A stretch of 64,000 nt of DNA from Daucus carota subsp. sativus (lineage: Eukaryota; Streptophyta; Magnoliopsida; Apiales; Apiaceae): positions 737,135 to 801,134 of the forward strand of contig NC_030385.2 in assembly GCF_001625215.2 (NCBI RefSeq), in the 5' to 3' direction. Position 1 is the first letter of the stretch, and each line of letters begins with the position of its first letter. Positions 36,800 through 47,896 of the stretch are shown in pieces. The translations under genes were made by a program, and so were the position numbers. The notes below the pieces were generated by a model that did not search any database, had not been told where the DNA came from, and was given only the letters and a program-made list of their open reading frames with translations.

Positions 36800-37695
36800 A
36801 AATACAAGTCCGATCCATTGTGTCGTGACCTGTGATTATTGGTGGCTTTTGCTGTTGTTTTCCAAACCTTGTGCGAACTAGCTAGGCGGTACGTTCAAGT
36901 TGGCTCCTAGCAGCAAGTAGCAAATCATGGTCCAAAATTATTACGATGAATATTAATTATATAAGTTGGCGACGCTAATAAACAAACAAATGGAACATTA
37001 TTACAAGACGCATTAGGAATGAGGGAGATATGGTCTCACCACAAACTTTTTACGCTTTTTAATTATAAAAAAGGGTGAGGATAGATGACGGGGTCTTTTG
37101 TATTTATATAAAAGATGTGAATTTTTCAACCAGAAAATATCGTAAGAAGATTGTTGTAGAAAACGATTATCACAATCGAATTTTAGAAATGAAAGGACTA
37201 GTTTCACTTGAACAAACAATTACACCAGTGATAAATGCAGAATATTTATAGAATGACCGAGAAAAGAATTTGCATATATCAAAGTGTTGAAAATGTTTTA
37301 ACAGTTTGATTTGTAAGGAGTACGCGACATTACGATAGTTTGATTTATATGAGAGGAGTATGCTATGTTTTGATAGTTCGATATGCTGGAATGAAAGGAT
37401 GAGTATGCTATAGTTTAATTTGAGTTGTGTCATATGGACATAATTGTGTACGAAAAATTTGTACAAAAACATATAATTGTGTACAAAAAATTTGTATTGA
37501 ATAACATGAAAATTGATATCGAATGTTTTAATCAGGGTTGTTGATGTGAATACACGGACCTATTCCAATTAAAACTCACAACATATTATTATGTATAGAA
37601 TTTTGTACACATTTATGTGCACCAAGCATTTTCCTATCTAAAACTAATGCCAAGTTTTGATAGTTTAATCTGCAGGGAGTATAGTATACTATCAT
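36800..37695. other. spacer, no gene seen
   Basis: AT-rich DNA; at 37440-37500 GTGTACGAAAAATTTGTACA is partly repeated. No coding features. Confidence 0.5.
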
Positions 37696-37711
37696 AAAAC
37701 TAACGGAAAAT

Positions 37712-38210
37712 TACAAAACCCTAGCCTCCCTAGCCTCCGTCAAAGATTTTTGAAGGGGCTTCCATCAGTTTTCACTGGTGGAAAGCCCCGATTCCCTTTT
37801 TTTTCCTATTTTCTCGTTTTGAAATCTTATTTCTCATTCAATAAGTTCCCAATTTATTTGGGTTTTGTTAGTCTCTCCTTCTTGTGAGAGTTGGTTTGTT
37901 TTGTGTTTGGTGTGTTTTGATGTTTTTCATGACCGAGGTTATAGATCGGCATGATTTTCATGGGTTTGATTCAGATTTGAAGGTTATCATGGGATCACAT
38001 CTATGGTCGATTGTTCAGAACACTCAGGTGAAAACCAATCAGATGGAAACAAGTGTGTATATTCAAATCATCTTCAAATCGCTCAGTTGCCTCTCCAAGA
38101 AAGAAGGATTCAACAGCGATATTTTTCAGGCGTCTGTCCAATTTCGATTGTGTTTGTAGATGCCGTATGGCTTTTAATTAATGAATTGATTCCTTTTTAT
38201 CAAAAAAAAA
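37712..38210 (+). mobile_element. non-autonomous L1-like retroelement with target duplication
   Basis: The element of about 500 bp starts TACAAAACCCTAGCCTCC and ends in TTGATTCCTTTTTATC plus an A-run, the usual 3' end of plant L1-type LINEs. AAAACTAACGGAAAAT flanks it at 37696-37711 and 38211-38226 (12 bp without the ambiguous A's). A hairpin GGGGCTTCCATCAGT...ACTGGTGGAAAGCCCC lies at 37755-37789. No reverse transcriptase or endonuclease is encoded, so it looks like a 5'-plus-3' end derivative that moved with help. It is related to the copy at 9090-9760. Confidence 0.85.
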
Positions 38211-38226
38211 AAAACTAACGGAAAAT

Positions 38227-39360
38227 GAGAGGATCAAACAAGGTGCATATACCTGCAAGGCTGCAACATAGACATGAACCCCTCCACTCCACTCCACTCC
38301 ACTCCGTATATGAAATAATGTTCACCAATTATGAATATTATAGGTTTATTTTAATATTATATACTCCATATATTAAATTAATATTTAATTTTAATATATT
38401 ATTGCTGGAATTCAAATTCTTAAATTTTGAAAGCATATTAAATGTAAATAATATATTATATAATATCATATTTAAACTTGTAATCTACTTGATATATGAG
38501 AAATGATAGGTACAATTCACTATACTAAATTACAAAACAGTCAGCTAAAATTCGACCAAATTAACAATATAATATTCCTATACAATAAGGTGGTGAAAGA
38601 ATCTCGCAGACCACCCAAGTCAATTGACAACAAAACCAAGTTACTATAATATGATCTCCAACTCAATCTATCGTAAAGGCGCAGGCTCCAAGAATGGACA
38701 TCTTACAATTATTGATCGTTAAAAGCATTGTCTTGTAGCAAATCTTCGTTCCAATTTGTTTAGTTCATCAAAACCATCGCAGTCATTTTTAATCCAATTT
38801 ACATGTCTATCCCTCCTTGGCCGGCATTTTCCGTTATAATATTTCTAATAATCTAATCTAATAATTTATATTTATTCGAGTTAGTTAACACGATCTCTCG
38901 GTCCAGTGATATTAATAATTTAATTTTGTTAAATATAAAATAATACAGTCGAGGGTGACGGCCCAAGTGGCCTAGACATTTGATAAGCATAATATATGAA
39001 GGTTTTTCAAATTTGAATATACGAGTCAAGGTTGTAATAATGTGTGTATACGTGTGTGTATACATTACATAATGGTGAAACATCTTTCTTGCTTTCTGAA
39101 ATTGGCTGCTTTCTGGGTCACTTTAAGATAGAGAAGTGAAAGGTGCATGGTGACTTGGTGAGAAAACTGAAACTTTGACAAAAGCAAATACATTTTTCTA
39201 CAAACAAGAAGAAAAGAGCTTGGAGATTTATCTGAGCTTGGAAATACAACAAAGGAAAAGACAGAAAGTGGACGTCAGATTCAACCGTAGGGCTGACTCT
39301 CTGGCTGCCTCTCATCCCTGTAAGCCTTTCTGGACTATACATGCATATCCTTTCTCCTCC
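38227..39360. other. spacer, no gene seen
   Basis: AT-rich. ACGGCCCAAGTGGCC at about 38957-38971 resembles a Pol III box A, but no box B follows at the right distance. Confidence 0.45.
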
Positions 39361-39370
39361 ATCCACTGAT

Positions 39371-39494
39371 ATCTCTCTCTCTCCCTCTCCCAATCTCTCT
39401 CTCTCTCCCCTTCTCTCCCAATCTCTCTCTTTCACTCTCCTCTCCCAATCTCTCTCTCTCTCTCCTTCTCTCCCAATCTCTCTCTCTCTCTCTC
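39371..39494. repeat. CT-rich tract with spaced CCCAATCTCTC units
   Basis: (CT)n blocks are separated by CCCAATCTCTC at intervals of roughly 15-45 bp. The tract lies about 480 bp before the IDD start codon, within its likely promoter or leader. Confidence 0.9.
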
Positions 39495-39974
39495 ATATTT
39501 TAATTATTATATATGCTCAAAATATTATTTTGGGTTAGAGGATAATATACAAGAATTTCCTGACCATGTTGTTTTGGAACAGAAGAAGATAAGAGAGGGT
39601 GCAGGATAAGTTGAAGGGTCTTGTAGCTACTTCAGGTTCAGTCAACTCTAACTCTTTGTAGCTTCCAGAGTTTGTTATTTTGATATTAGTTAGTTAAAAC
39701 AAAACTGTAATTGTCTCCTGGGTTAATGCCAAACAATTTATGAACAAGCCATCAAGAAATGTTGTTGAAACTTAAGGGCTTCAAACAAAACATCTGTCAG
39801 ATTTATTTTACTTGCACTGTTCTCCATTTCTCAGCTGCTCTAGCTATCTAGCCTTTTATATCAATATAAAAGTTAAGATCTGTGGTTTTCTATATTTTGT
39901 ATGTAGTTCATGATGCAATCTTGGACTGATCTTTAGTTTTTTAAATCTTTATGTAGAATAACAAGAAGTAGGAG

Positions 39975-41865
39975 ATGATGATGGTGAAAGGAATGATGAT
40001 AAGCCCAGAAGAACAGTCACTTATAGAAGAAAACATGTCAAATTTAACTTCTGCTTCTGGTGATCAAACAAGTGTTTCTTCTGGAGGTAACCACTACTTT
40101 GTTCATCCTGCAAGTAGGGACCTGCAGCCTCAAGAACCACCAAAGAAAAAGAGAAATTTACCAGGAAACCCAGGTTAACTACTTTGTTTAATTTCTTGTT
40201 AGTACTATATATCTGGGATTTTGGAATCTTGATTTTCTATTTATGTGATTTGAAACAGACCCTGATGCAGAAGTGATAGCTTTGTCACCACATACACTAA
40301 TGGCAACCAATAGATTTGTGTGTGAGATATGCAACAAAGGGTTCCAGAGAGATCAGAATCTGCAGTTACACAGAAGAGGGCATAACTTGCCATGGAAGCT
40401 AAAGCAAAGGAACAGCAAAGAAGTGGTGAGGAAGAAAGTGTATGTGTGTCCAGAAGCAAGCTGTGTTCACCACGACCCATCAAGGGCTCTTGGGGATCTC
40501 ACAGGAATCAAGAAGCACTTTTGCAGAAAACATGGAGAGAAGAAATGGAAATGTGAGAAATGCACAAAATGTTATGCAGTTCAATCAGATTGGAAAGCTC
40601 ATTCCAAGATTTGTGGCACTAGAGAGTATAGATGTGACTGTGGTACTCTCTTCTCTAGGTAAATCTTTCTTGACCCCATCTTATTTTATTTCATCACTGT
40701 AATTTTATTTAAGTATACATGTCTGTGTGCTTGTTTGTGTTAGCTTAAAGTATTGTTTTTCAGTTTGTAGCTTGCTAGGGAGGTGTTTCTAGGCTCTAGA
40801 TATTGATGCATTGAGACTAGCATGATTGCACATTAACCAAGAATATTCATAATACATTATTGACTAATTATTGGTTTTTAAGAGATGCTCATAAATGAAG
40901 TAAAAACCTATGCTAACAGTAAATATTATTCCGTCTTAAGTTTTCCGTCGTAAAAACCCTGTGATCAGTGTCAATTTTGTGTTTTTATCAGGAGGGATAG
41001 TTTTATAACTCATAGAGCCTTCTGTGATGCTCTAGCAGAAGAAAGTGCAAAGTCCATTGCTCATCCACTTCTTAAAGTTCAACCACATTCTTTCAACACC
41101 AATCTCTTGACTTCTTACAATCATCCCCATGCACAGTCCATGAAACAAGAGCAGCAAAGTTTCAGTACAAGTACTCCAATGAACCAGCTTGGAGTAGGAC
41201 CAGTACCACTAGCTAATCATCATTATGGTGGTAATCCAAACCCTAACCCTAGCCCATCTGATCATAATCAACTAGGTGGGCCAGTGCATTTTCTTGCTGG
41301 GCCTGGACTGATGAACCCAACAACAACAGGAGGCAACTCCCCACACATGTCTGCAACTGCATTGCTGCAGAAAGCAGCCCAGATGGGTGCAACCATGAGC
41401 AGCATTAGCAGTGATTCTACAGCCATGATGATGCCCCACCACCAAGCTCACGTGACTTCCAACACAACAACTGGCTTTGGTCTGCACTTGTCCTCACGTG
41501 ACCATCACCAGCTGTCCTCTGCCTTTTTGTCTCCATTTGGGAATAAAGCTGCTCCACCAGCTCCTGCAGATCAGTATCCTCATGTGTCTTCAGCTAATTC
41601 CTTTCTTCAAGACATGATGATGGCTCAGGGCTTTGTTGATGACCAAGATTATGGATTCACACAAGCTCCTGCTAATCTTTTGAATCATAAGAAAACAGCT
41701 GCTGCTGCTAATCATCAGCCTAATGATCAATTAGTCAGGATTATCAGTAATGATGATGGCATGACAAGGGATTTTCTGGGCTTAAGGCCACTTTCTCATG
41801 CTGAAATTCTCAGCATTACAGCTCTCCAGGGTGAATGCAATGCTCCTCCTGCTGATGATCATTAA
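39975..41865 (+). CDS. INDETERMINATE-domain (IDD) C2H2 zinc-finger transcription factor
   Basis: The three exons 39975-40173, 40259-40658 and 40992-41865 encode 490 residues. The N-terminus carries the nuclear localisation signal KKKRN followed by LPGNPGDPDAEVIALSP. The ID domain from about residue 86 has four zinc fingers: FVCEICNKGFQRDQNLQLH, then VYVCPEASCVHHDPSRALGD with the H at GIKKHFCRKH, WKCEKCTKCYAVQSDWKAH, and YRCDCGTLFSRRDSFITH. The last finger is cut by the family's usual intron. The C-terminus has the conserved MSATALLQKAAQMGATMSS and TRDFLGLR motifs. IDD proteins bind DNA in the nucleus and work with GRAS proteins such as SCARECROW, SHORT-ROOT and DELLAs. Three ATG codons begin the frame; the first is used here. 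The number within the family (IDD4/5/6-like) is not decided. Confidence 0.93.
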
Positions 41866-42271
41866 TTTAGTTTATCATCTTAAGCCTAAGGTACTTGATG
41901 AACTAGCATTCCATATTCTACAGGATATACTTTTTTGGTATTACCAGCTCCTACATTTTGTTAATTTTTGGGGCCTGTTAAATCTTAAACTTTCAGCTAG
42001 CTACTTGTCAGCAAAAACTTGAGTTAATGATATAAATGTTAGTACCTCCTTATATTCCTAGCTATATAGGTTCTAGATTAATTTACTTGAATGCAATATT
42101 GTTACATTACAAAATAGTTGTCGTATTATACATGCGGATCTAGAAAGGGGAACCAGAATATATTCTCAGAAAATTAAAATTTTCAGATTATAAGGGTGTT
42201 GAACCAATTAATCAAAAGTACAAGCAGTGTCAGGCTAGGGAAATCAATAAAAACTTTAATTCTTAATAATA
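41866..42271. other. IDD 3' UTR and spacer
   Basis: The presumed 3' UTR contains repeated CTAGCTA-type sequence. No gene seen. Confidence 0.5.
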
Positions 42272-42529
42272 TTTCTTCCGTTCCTTTTTAGTTGTCATCT
42301 TTGGGTTTGTGCCGGTTAAATTGACCAAAGTTTGACTGAAATTTATTAATATTTTATCAAGTGAAAAACATAAAAAAAATATGTCACCGGAAATAACTTT
42401 TAATCTACTTTAAGATGTAATCTTCAGTTTTTTAAAATAATGAAAGAATGACTTATAATCTTTGATCAAAAATTAGTCAATTTGACCAATAAAAATTGAA
42501 ATGTGACAACTAAAAATGGACGGAGGGAG
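42272..42529. mobile_element. Stowaway MITE
   Basis: TTTCTTCCGTTCCTTTTTAG at the left is mirrored by CTAAAAATGGACGGAGGGAG at the right, flanked by TA. TTGACCAAAGTTTGACT and its inverse form the inner pairing. Confidence 0.85.
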
Positions 42530-42999
42530 TAGTTTATTTCTAAAAATAGAATATTTTTACACGTATATTACAGATAGTTTCGAATAATAAGTAAAAGTTA
42601 ATTTTAAAATTTGACCCCAGTTAATTTAAGATGGTGATTCCGTGATTGAATAGAGGACGACCCTTTGGAAATAAATTTTGTCTGGCCAAAAAATAAAACT
42701 TGAGCCGCTCGTGATTCCATACACAACAATGCTAGTACAATATGAACGGTGGAAATTCAAATGCGATGCATGTTGGTTTAAAATTGCAGCCTAGTCTAGC
42801 CTAGCTATATGACGTTGATTGCATGGACCTAGTGCCATAGGAGGCTAGAATATGATCGTACATTGTGTTGGATTTGATATTCTCGTGAAAGTGATGCTCA
42901 AATTATTGTAGAGAAGGAATAGACATTAATTCACAGTCATTTCCACATGTGACCAGTTTACGTGGTGAAACAAAACAACTTCGTGCAATTCTATCCCCC

Positions 43000-43160
43000 G
43001 ATTTTCTGCGGAATCAGGGAAGACTAACCGAACCCGAGATCTCCTGCAAACCTGGCTCTAATATCATGTAGAGAACCATTCTGTCTAAAACCTTAAAGTG
43101 TTAGAGAAGACCACTTTATGGATCTTATACTTATGTTTTAACAATTTTGGGGTGCAGGCT
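43000..43160 (-). mobile_element. LTR-retrotransposon or TRIM remnant (PBS region)
   Basis: CCTGGCTCTAATATCA at 43050-43065 is nearly CCTGGCTCTGATACCA, the initiator-Met tRNA 3' end, i.e. a primer-binding site on the minus strand. TGTAGAGAACCATTCTGTC follows directly, as an inverted LTR edge beginning TG. No second LTR or coding region was found. Confidence 0.5.
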
Positions 43161-46083
43161 GCATGTAGAAAAGCATAGGATTCTTGTGAGTAGAATATGG
43201 AGGATTAAGTTTATATAAATGAATAAAAATATGCTATAATACTAGTGCAGTGCAGAGACAGGGACAGATGCTTGAACGTTGGACCCTGGGGCTGAGCCTC
43301 ATGTTGTGTTGTTTTTAGTGATAGTGATATGGGGTTTGCAAGTGGGATTCAATCCCGAGGAACAAAGGATCAGTTTTCACGATCCTTTATCAGTTTTGTA
43401 GACGCATATTCTACACTTTGTTCAAACAAACATGTTGTGCTGGAATCTTGCTCCTTGCGGTTCACTGACCATGCTGCTTCTTACTGCTCTTAAAGTTTTC
43501 ATTTTCATGTTGAGTAATCAGCTGATCTTGTGTTTCATGAAATCTGTCGAGTAATCAATTCTTTTCCTCGGAGAGAATTTACCATGATCTTGTTATATTC
43601 TAAGATTTTCGATCTTTACTGGATGAAGTGTTCTAATATCGTGTTTAGTGCCAATTCTTCTAAACTGTTAAAAATATTTGAGAATAAAATTTATGATGAT
43701 CTTATTATATTCTTAACAAAATCTAATATTATTCACATTGTGATTTATAACAATTAAATTTATATATGAAAAATAAAAATGACAAATAAAAAGAATGTTT
43801 AAAGAAGAAGAGTGAAAATGTAGCTCTAATATACTACCAATTGCTCCTCAAATCATTAAGTGCCCCATTTCTTTTTTTATTTTGAAGAGCCCCGACTAGC
43901 TCTTAACTTACATTTTATATTATAACTAGGGAAAAAAACGCCCTCCGCGCGAGTGAGAAAAAATAAAAAATAAAATAATTTAGAAGAACTTTATGATCTA
44001 TAATTTTTGAATCTATTTATTTATATTTATTACTGAAATATAAAAAATATAATTTCTTACAAAACTCTAACCTCCGGGACTTATTAAAACAAACATAATT
44101 AAACTTTTTACCCGCCGCAATAAAAATATTTTCATTGTAGTTGACCTCTACTTGTGAGTTGCAAGTACAAACTATTTAATATAGAAATATTATGAATAAA
44201 AAATATCGGAAATGATTAGGCAAAAGATATTAAAAGACTAAATTTATTTTGAATAACTATTTAAATTTTTGTTGACTATGTCAATTTTTTGTGAGATATT
44301 TGAAAATCTTTTTTGAAATAAATTATAACCGTTTTTAAGTTGATGGAGATATTTAAGACATCTCAAATCGAAAACCAGATTAAAAAAAATTTCAAAAAAA
44401 AGAAAAGAAAACCAGATTAAAAATATGTAAGATTAAATTAGAATGTTTTGAAATTATGTTTAATATAAGAAAAGGCCAATCAAACATCTTAATAAAACTT
44501 GAAAAACAAATCTTTATATGAATTCACTTGTTTCTCAATAATTATAATTTATATCCATATAATAAAAATAAGCAAATCCAAATTTTAGTTCGTATACGTG
44601 TTCATATATTTATTTGAATTAGTACGAATAATTTAAGAGTGCAAAAATTACACAATTTATTGTAATGCTCGTATAGGTTCACCATTTGCTTGGCGGACCA
44701 GGAGCTAAAAGCAATGATCAGTAATCAAGTTAATGCAGATCTTTCCTTCTTTCCACAAATTTGCACTGTTCTTATTCCTGTTAAATATGATTTATACCTC
44801 CAGATTTTTTTGTATTCTTTGGTCTTGTTTTCGTGAGGTCATCAATCACGAATTTGCTCTGTACTTCCCACGGTAACTGAGTAATATTGGAAGGGTGAAA
44901 TTTTAAAAGTAGAAACCAAACATTCACCAATCATGGATCCCAGTACTTATAGCAATCCTCCGAAAATGCAATGCATGCTGCAGCTCTCTGTGATCCTTCT
45001 TAGCGTGGAAATGCATCAGGTCCTTCCTTTAGTCATGAAGAGGCAATAATGTATAACTTGATTCAAAAATATAACTTGCCATAATGGTTGCTCAACAGAA
45101 GCAACAATTTGATTTAAGTAAAAACGTCAATTTAAACCATCAGTATCATGCTAATTCGTCATTTGGCCCTATGACATACCAAGCAAACTTGATTCCAAAT
45201 ACTGTACCTTCCTTTCGTGCCAAAGGTCCTATGCCTCAAGATGACAGAGTTTCAAATTCTAATCCATGCTGCAAAATCAAATGGGAGGATCTTCAGGGTC
45301 ATGACATCCTGAAAATGTAATTAATGCGGAAAGAAATTTTGCACCATCACTACTGAAAGAGATCAAAAACATATTTACGATCAAGGTTATTGGTTGATGT
45401 GGAATTTTTTGAGCATAGCACTGAAAGGGAAAGGAAAGAGTTGGCAAATCAACTTACTGGTCATGTTTCGGCTGAGTATTCTTTGCAATTGGTCATCTGT
45501 AGATTTCTTTGAGATCACATATCCATTAAATTCATGTCTTTCTTCTAATCACTTGCATATTTTAGTGGCCTCCAGCTAAAATATGTTAGTTTTTAATATG
45601 TTAGTTTTAGCATATGCCAGATGAGCGTTGTTAAGCAAGGTCAGGAAAATAAAACATCCTAACAAATATGAATGTAAAAGATATACTGACCTCAATACAC
45701 ATTATAAAACTTTAATATGCTCTGAAGCTCAAGGATACCAAGAATTATGCAGCCAACCAGTAAGCGAAAATTGTCAAATATTATTTAAGGCGCCTGCAAA
45801 AAAAAAAGAGAGGAAAAGAACATCAGTTTCTAAAGAATTATAAAATATCCTACCAATAGTCCAATACTAAAAAAGAACTCAAGAACCAAATCAAGTTTAA
45901 GATTAATTTTTTATGATCTTTAAAATCCACAACTCCTTTCACCTCTACCCTATGCATAAACACATGTATATGCACACGAAACATTTTAATAATACTATCC
46001 AGATAAAACATGATTGCTACATCAAGAGCATCTCTCAATTTTTGATATAGTTGCTGCAAAAATAGTAGCTAATACAAGAAAGA
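43161..46083. other. long AT-rich spacer, no gene recognised
   Basis: Mostly AT-rich. A 78-residue frame at 45084-45320 (PMPQDDRVSNSNPCCKIKWE) is less biased but has no homology that I know and no supporting exons. Confidence 0.45.
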
Positions 46084-46251
46084 TCAGAAATTGTATACAG
46101 CTTTAGCGCGCTCCTCGAGTGACTTCACAGGTTCGGTTTCAAAGATAAACACCTTACAAAGGTTTGCCCTGCTCTGAGGGATTTCAGCAATCTTTCTGGA
46201 TTCTTCACCGCCCAACTCCCAGTAAAAATTATGTAGATACTGCTTTAGTCT
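46084..46251 (-). CDS. possible last exon of an unrecognised gene
   Basis: On the minus strand, after an acceptor-like CAACAAACAG, there is an uninterrupted 55-residue reading segment that includes YLHNFYWELGGEESRKIAEI and FIFETEPVKSLEERAKAVYN and ends in TGA. Its composition is that of a folded protein and its base use is richer in GC than the flanks. I do not recognise the family and could not place earlier exons with confidence; an imperfect tandem repeat at 46575-46722 lies upstream. It may be a pseudogene exon. Confidence 0.35.
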   Translation of the reverse strand, partial: RLKQYLHNFYWELGGEESRKIAEIPQSRANLCKVFIFETEPVKSLEERAKAVYNF

Positions 46252-46574
46252 CTGTTTGTTGAGTATGGATTATTGTGAATCCATAGTGACTATTATACTT
46301 ATGTTAAGTGTTTATGAGTAGCGAAATTCTAACTCCAAAATGGATCCCATTCACCCCAACACAATTCGAGAAGCCATTCATAATCTCCTAATATTTAAGA
46401 TCAAACTAACATAAGAATGTTGATCAAAGGTGAAAGAACAAATTGACTACCTACATATATGTAGATCAAAACACTAACAATAGATTGGGCAAAAAAATAG
46501 AGTCGGAGAAATGAATTTTACCGCAAAATCTTAACATTGATACTTGCCCGATGTCCATCGGATTCAGCACAAAA

Positions 46575-46722
46575 ACTATAGCATCTGATTTCACTGGTGA
46601 ACCCGTGTAGTGTTTCTCCGAAGCATTGTAAGCATCTAAAATCAGAACAAAAACGAAAACAAAAACTATAGTATCTGATATCACTGGTAAATTCATGCTT
46701 CTCTGAAGCAGTATAAACATTC
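46575..46722. repeat. imperfect tandem repeat of about 90 bp
   Basis: AAAACTATAG(C/T)ATCTGAT followed by TCACTGGT and TTCTC(C/T)GAAGCA occurs at about 46575-46625 and again at about 46663-46708. Frames through it encode repeated SD(T/A)IVFV. Confidence 0.7.
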
Positions 46723-46729
46723 GAAAAAA

Positions 46730-47896
46730 TTACTCGAGACTGCGATATTAATCGGCCAGAAAACCTTTATATGAACGGAGGCGGGTGAGCCAGTTCGACT
46801 GGAGTACTGCATTGTTTTGCCTTTATAAATACCAACTAAACTCTTAATTTATGGCTGAAGCTCTTCGTAGAAAGGCATAACGTTTCAATTACCCTCGAAC
46901 TCTTGAGTTTCCACAGCACTGTTATTTTCAAACAATCAAACGAAAAAAGCATAGAAAAGCAGAGAATGAAGAGATGGAAAATAAGAGATTGAGAAGGCTG
47001 CCACGTCAAACCTCCGAGATCCTCCTTTATATAAATATAAAGATACTTTATCCTATTTGTCCTCCTATAACTTCAACTTTAATGTACTTTTAATTCTAAA
47101 ATAATGGATACGGAGGAAGTTTAAAGAGTATTGTTGGTGATGAACCCACACTATCTTACTAGGAGCTCCTTTTTTATAATATTTATGAAGAGGGATTTGA
47201 AGATGGAGCTACGAGTCTGTTAGAGATGTTCTAAGAGCATAAACATCTCCAACAATTTCTGTTCAAGCTCTTAAGCTAAAATTTGAGGAAAATTTTTCAA
47301 AACCAAACTCAAAATGCCTTTTAAGTTTTCTTCAAATTTTTAAGAGTTCATTCAATCTTCTCATATTTAATAGGCTCTCTCCTCTCCTGTCTCCAATATA
47401 CATGTATGATTTTGTTTACATTTCTCTCATTAAGTAATAAAGAATATATATGGAGAGAGTGAATTTGAGGAAGACTCAAGGAGTGTAAATGAGATTTAAC
47501 TCCTAAATAGTTAAGAGCTGATTTCTTATATTATTTTTAAAGAAAAGTTTGGATGATAGTTGAAGTTCTCTAAATCAACAAAGCGACAATCATATGAAAA
47601 GGCTTTTGTGTAAGAGAGAGGCCTCTTAGAAAAAATAAATAAGGCCCAGGAGGGGTAATGTGAAGCCTAGTTCTCAACTACAAAATCTGAATATACAATC
47701 CAACGCGACATCTTGGGCTGGCCCGAATAAATAAGCAGCTGGCCCGATATACCGGACCAAATAAAAGTTTGACTGTTAAATGTAAAACATTCGACAAATA
47801 GTCAACTATCCTTTACAAATATAAAAGGACAGAAGTAGTGGTCAAGTCACTAGCAGCAAGTGAAGCTAGGTGAAGAATCATCATCATCTGCTAAAA
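46730..47896. other. upstream region of the beta-galactosidase gene
   Basis: Spacer with a TATATAAATATAAAG stretch at 47030-47044 and, at 47229-47260, a MITE-like AGAGCATAAACATCTCCAAC end without a clear partner. The promoter must lie in its right part. Confidence 0.4.

Noticed and set aside
38957-39040. Second SINE or tRNA gene on the plus strand
   Set aside because: A box A-like ACGGCCCAAGTGGCC is present, but there is no box B at the right distance and no tail or target duplication.
45084-45320. 78-residue frame MVAQQKQQFDLSKNV...
   Set aside because: No recognisable domain, no splice context and no neighbouring exons; kept only as a remark in the spacer entry.
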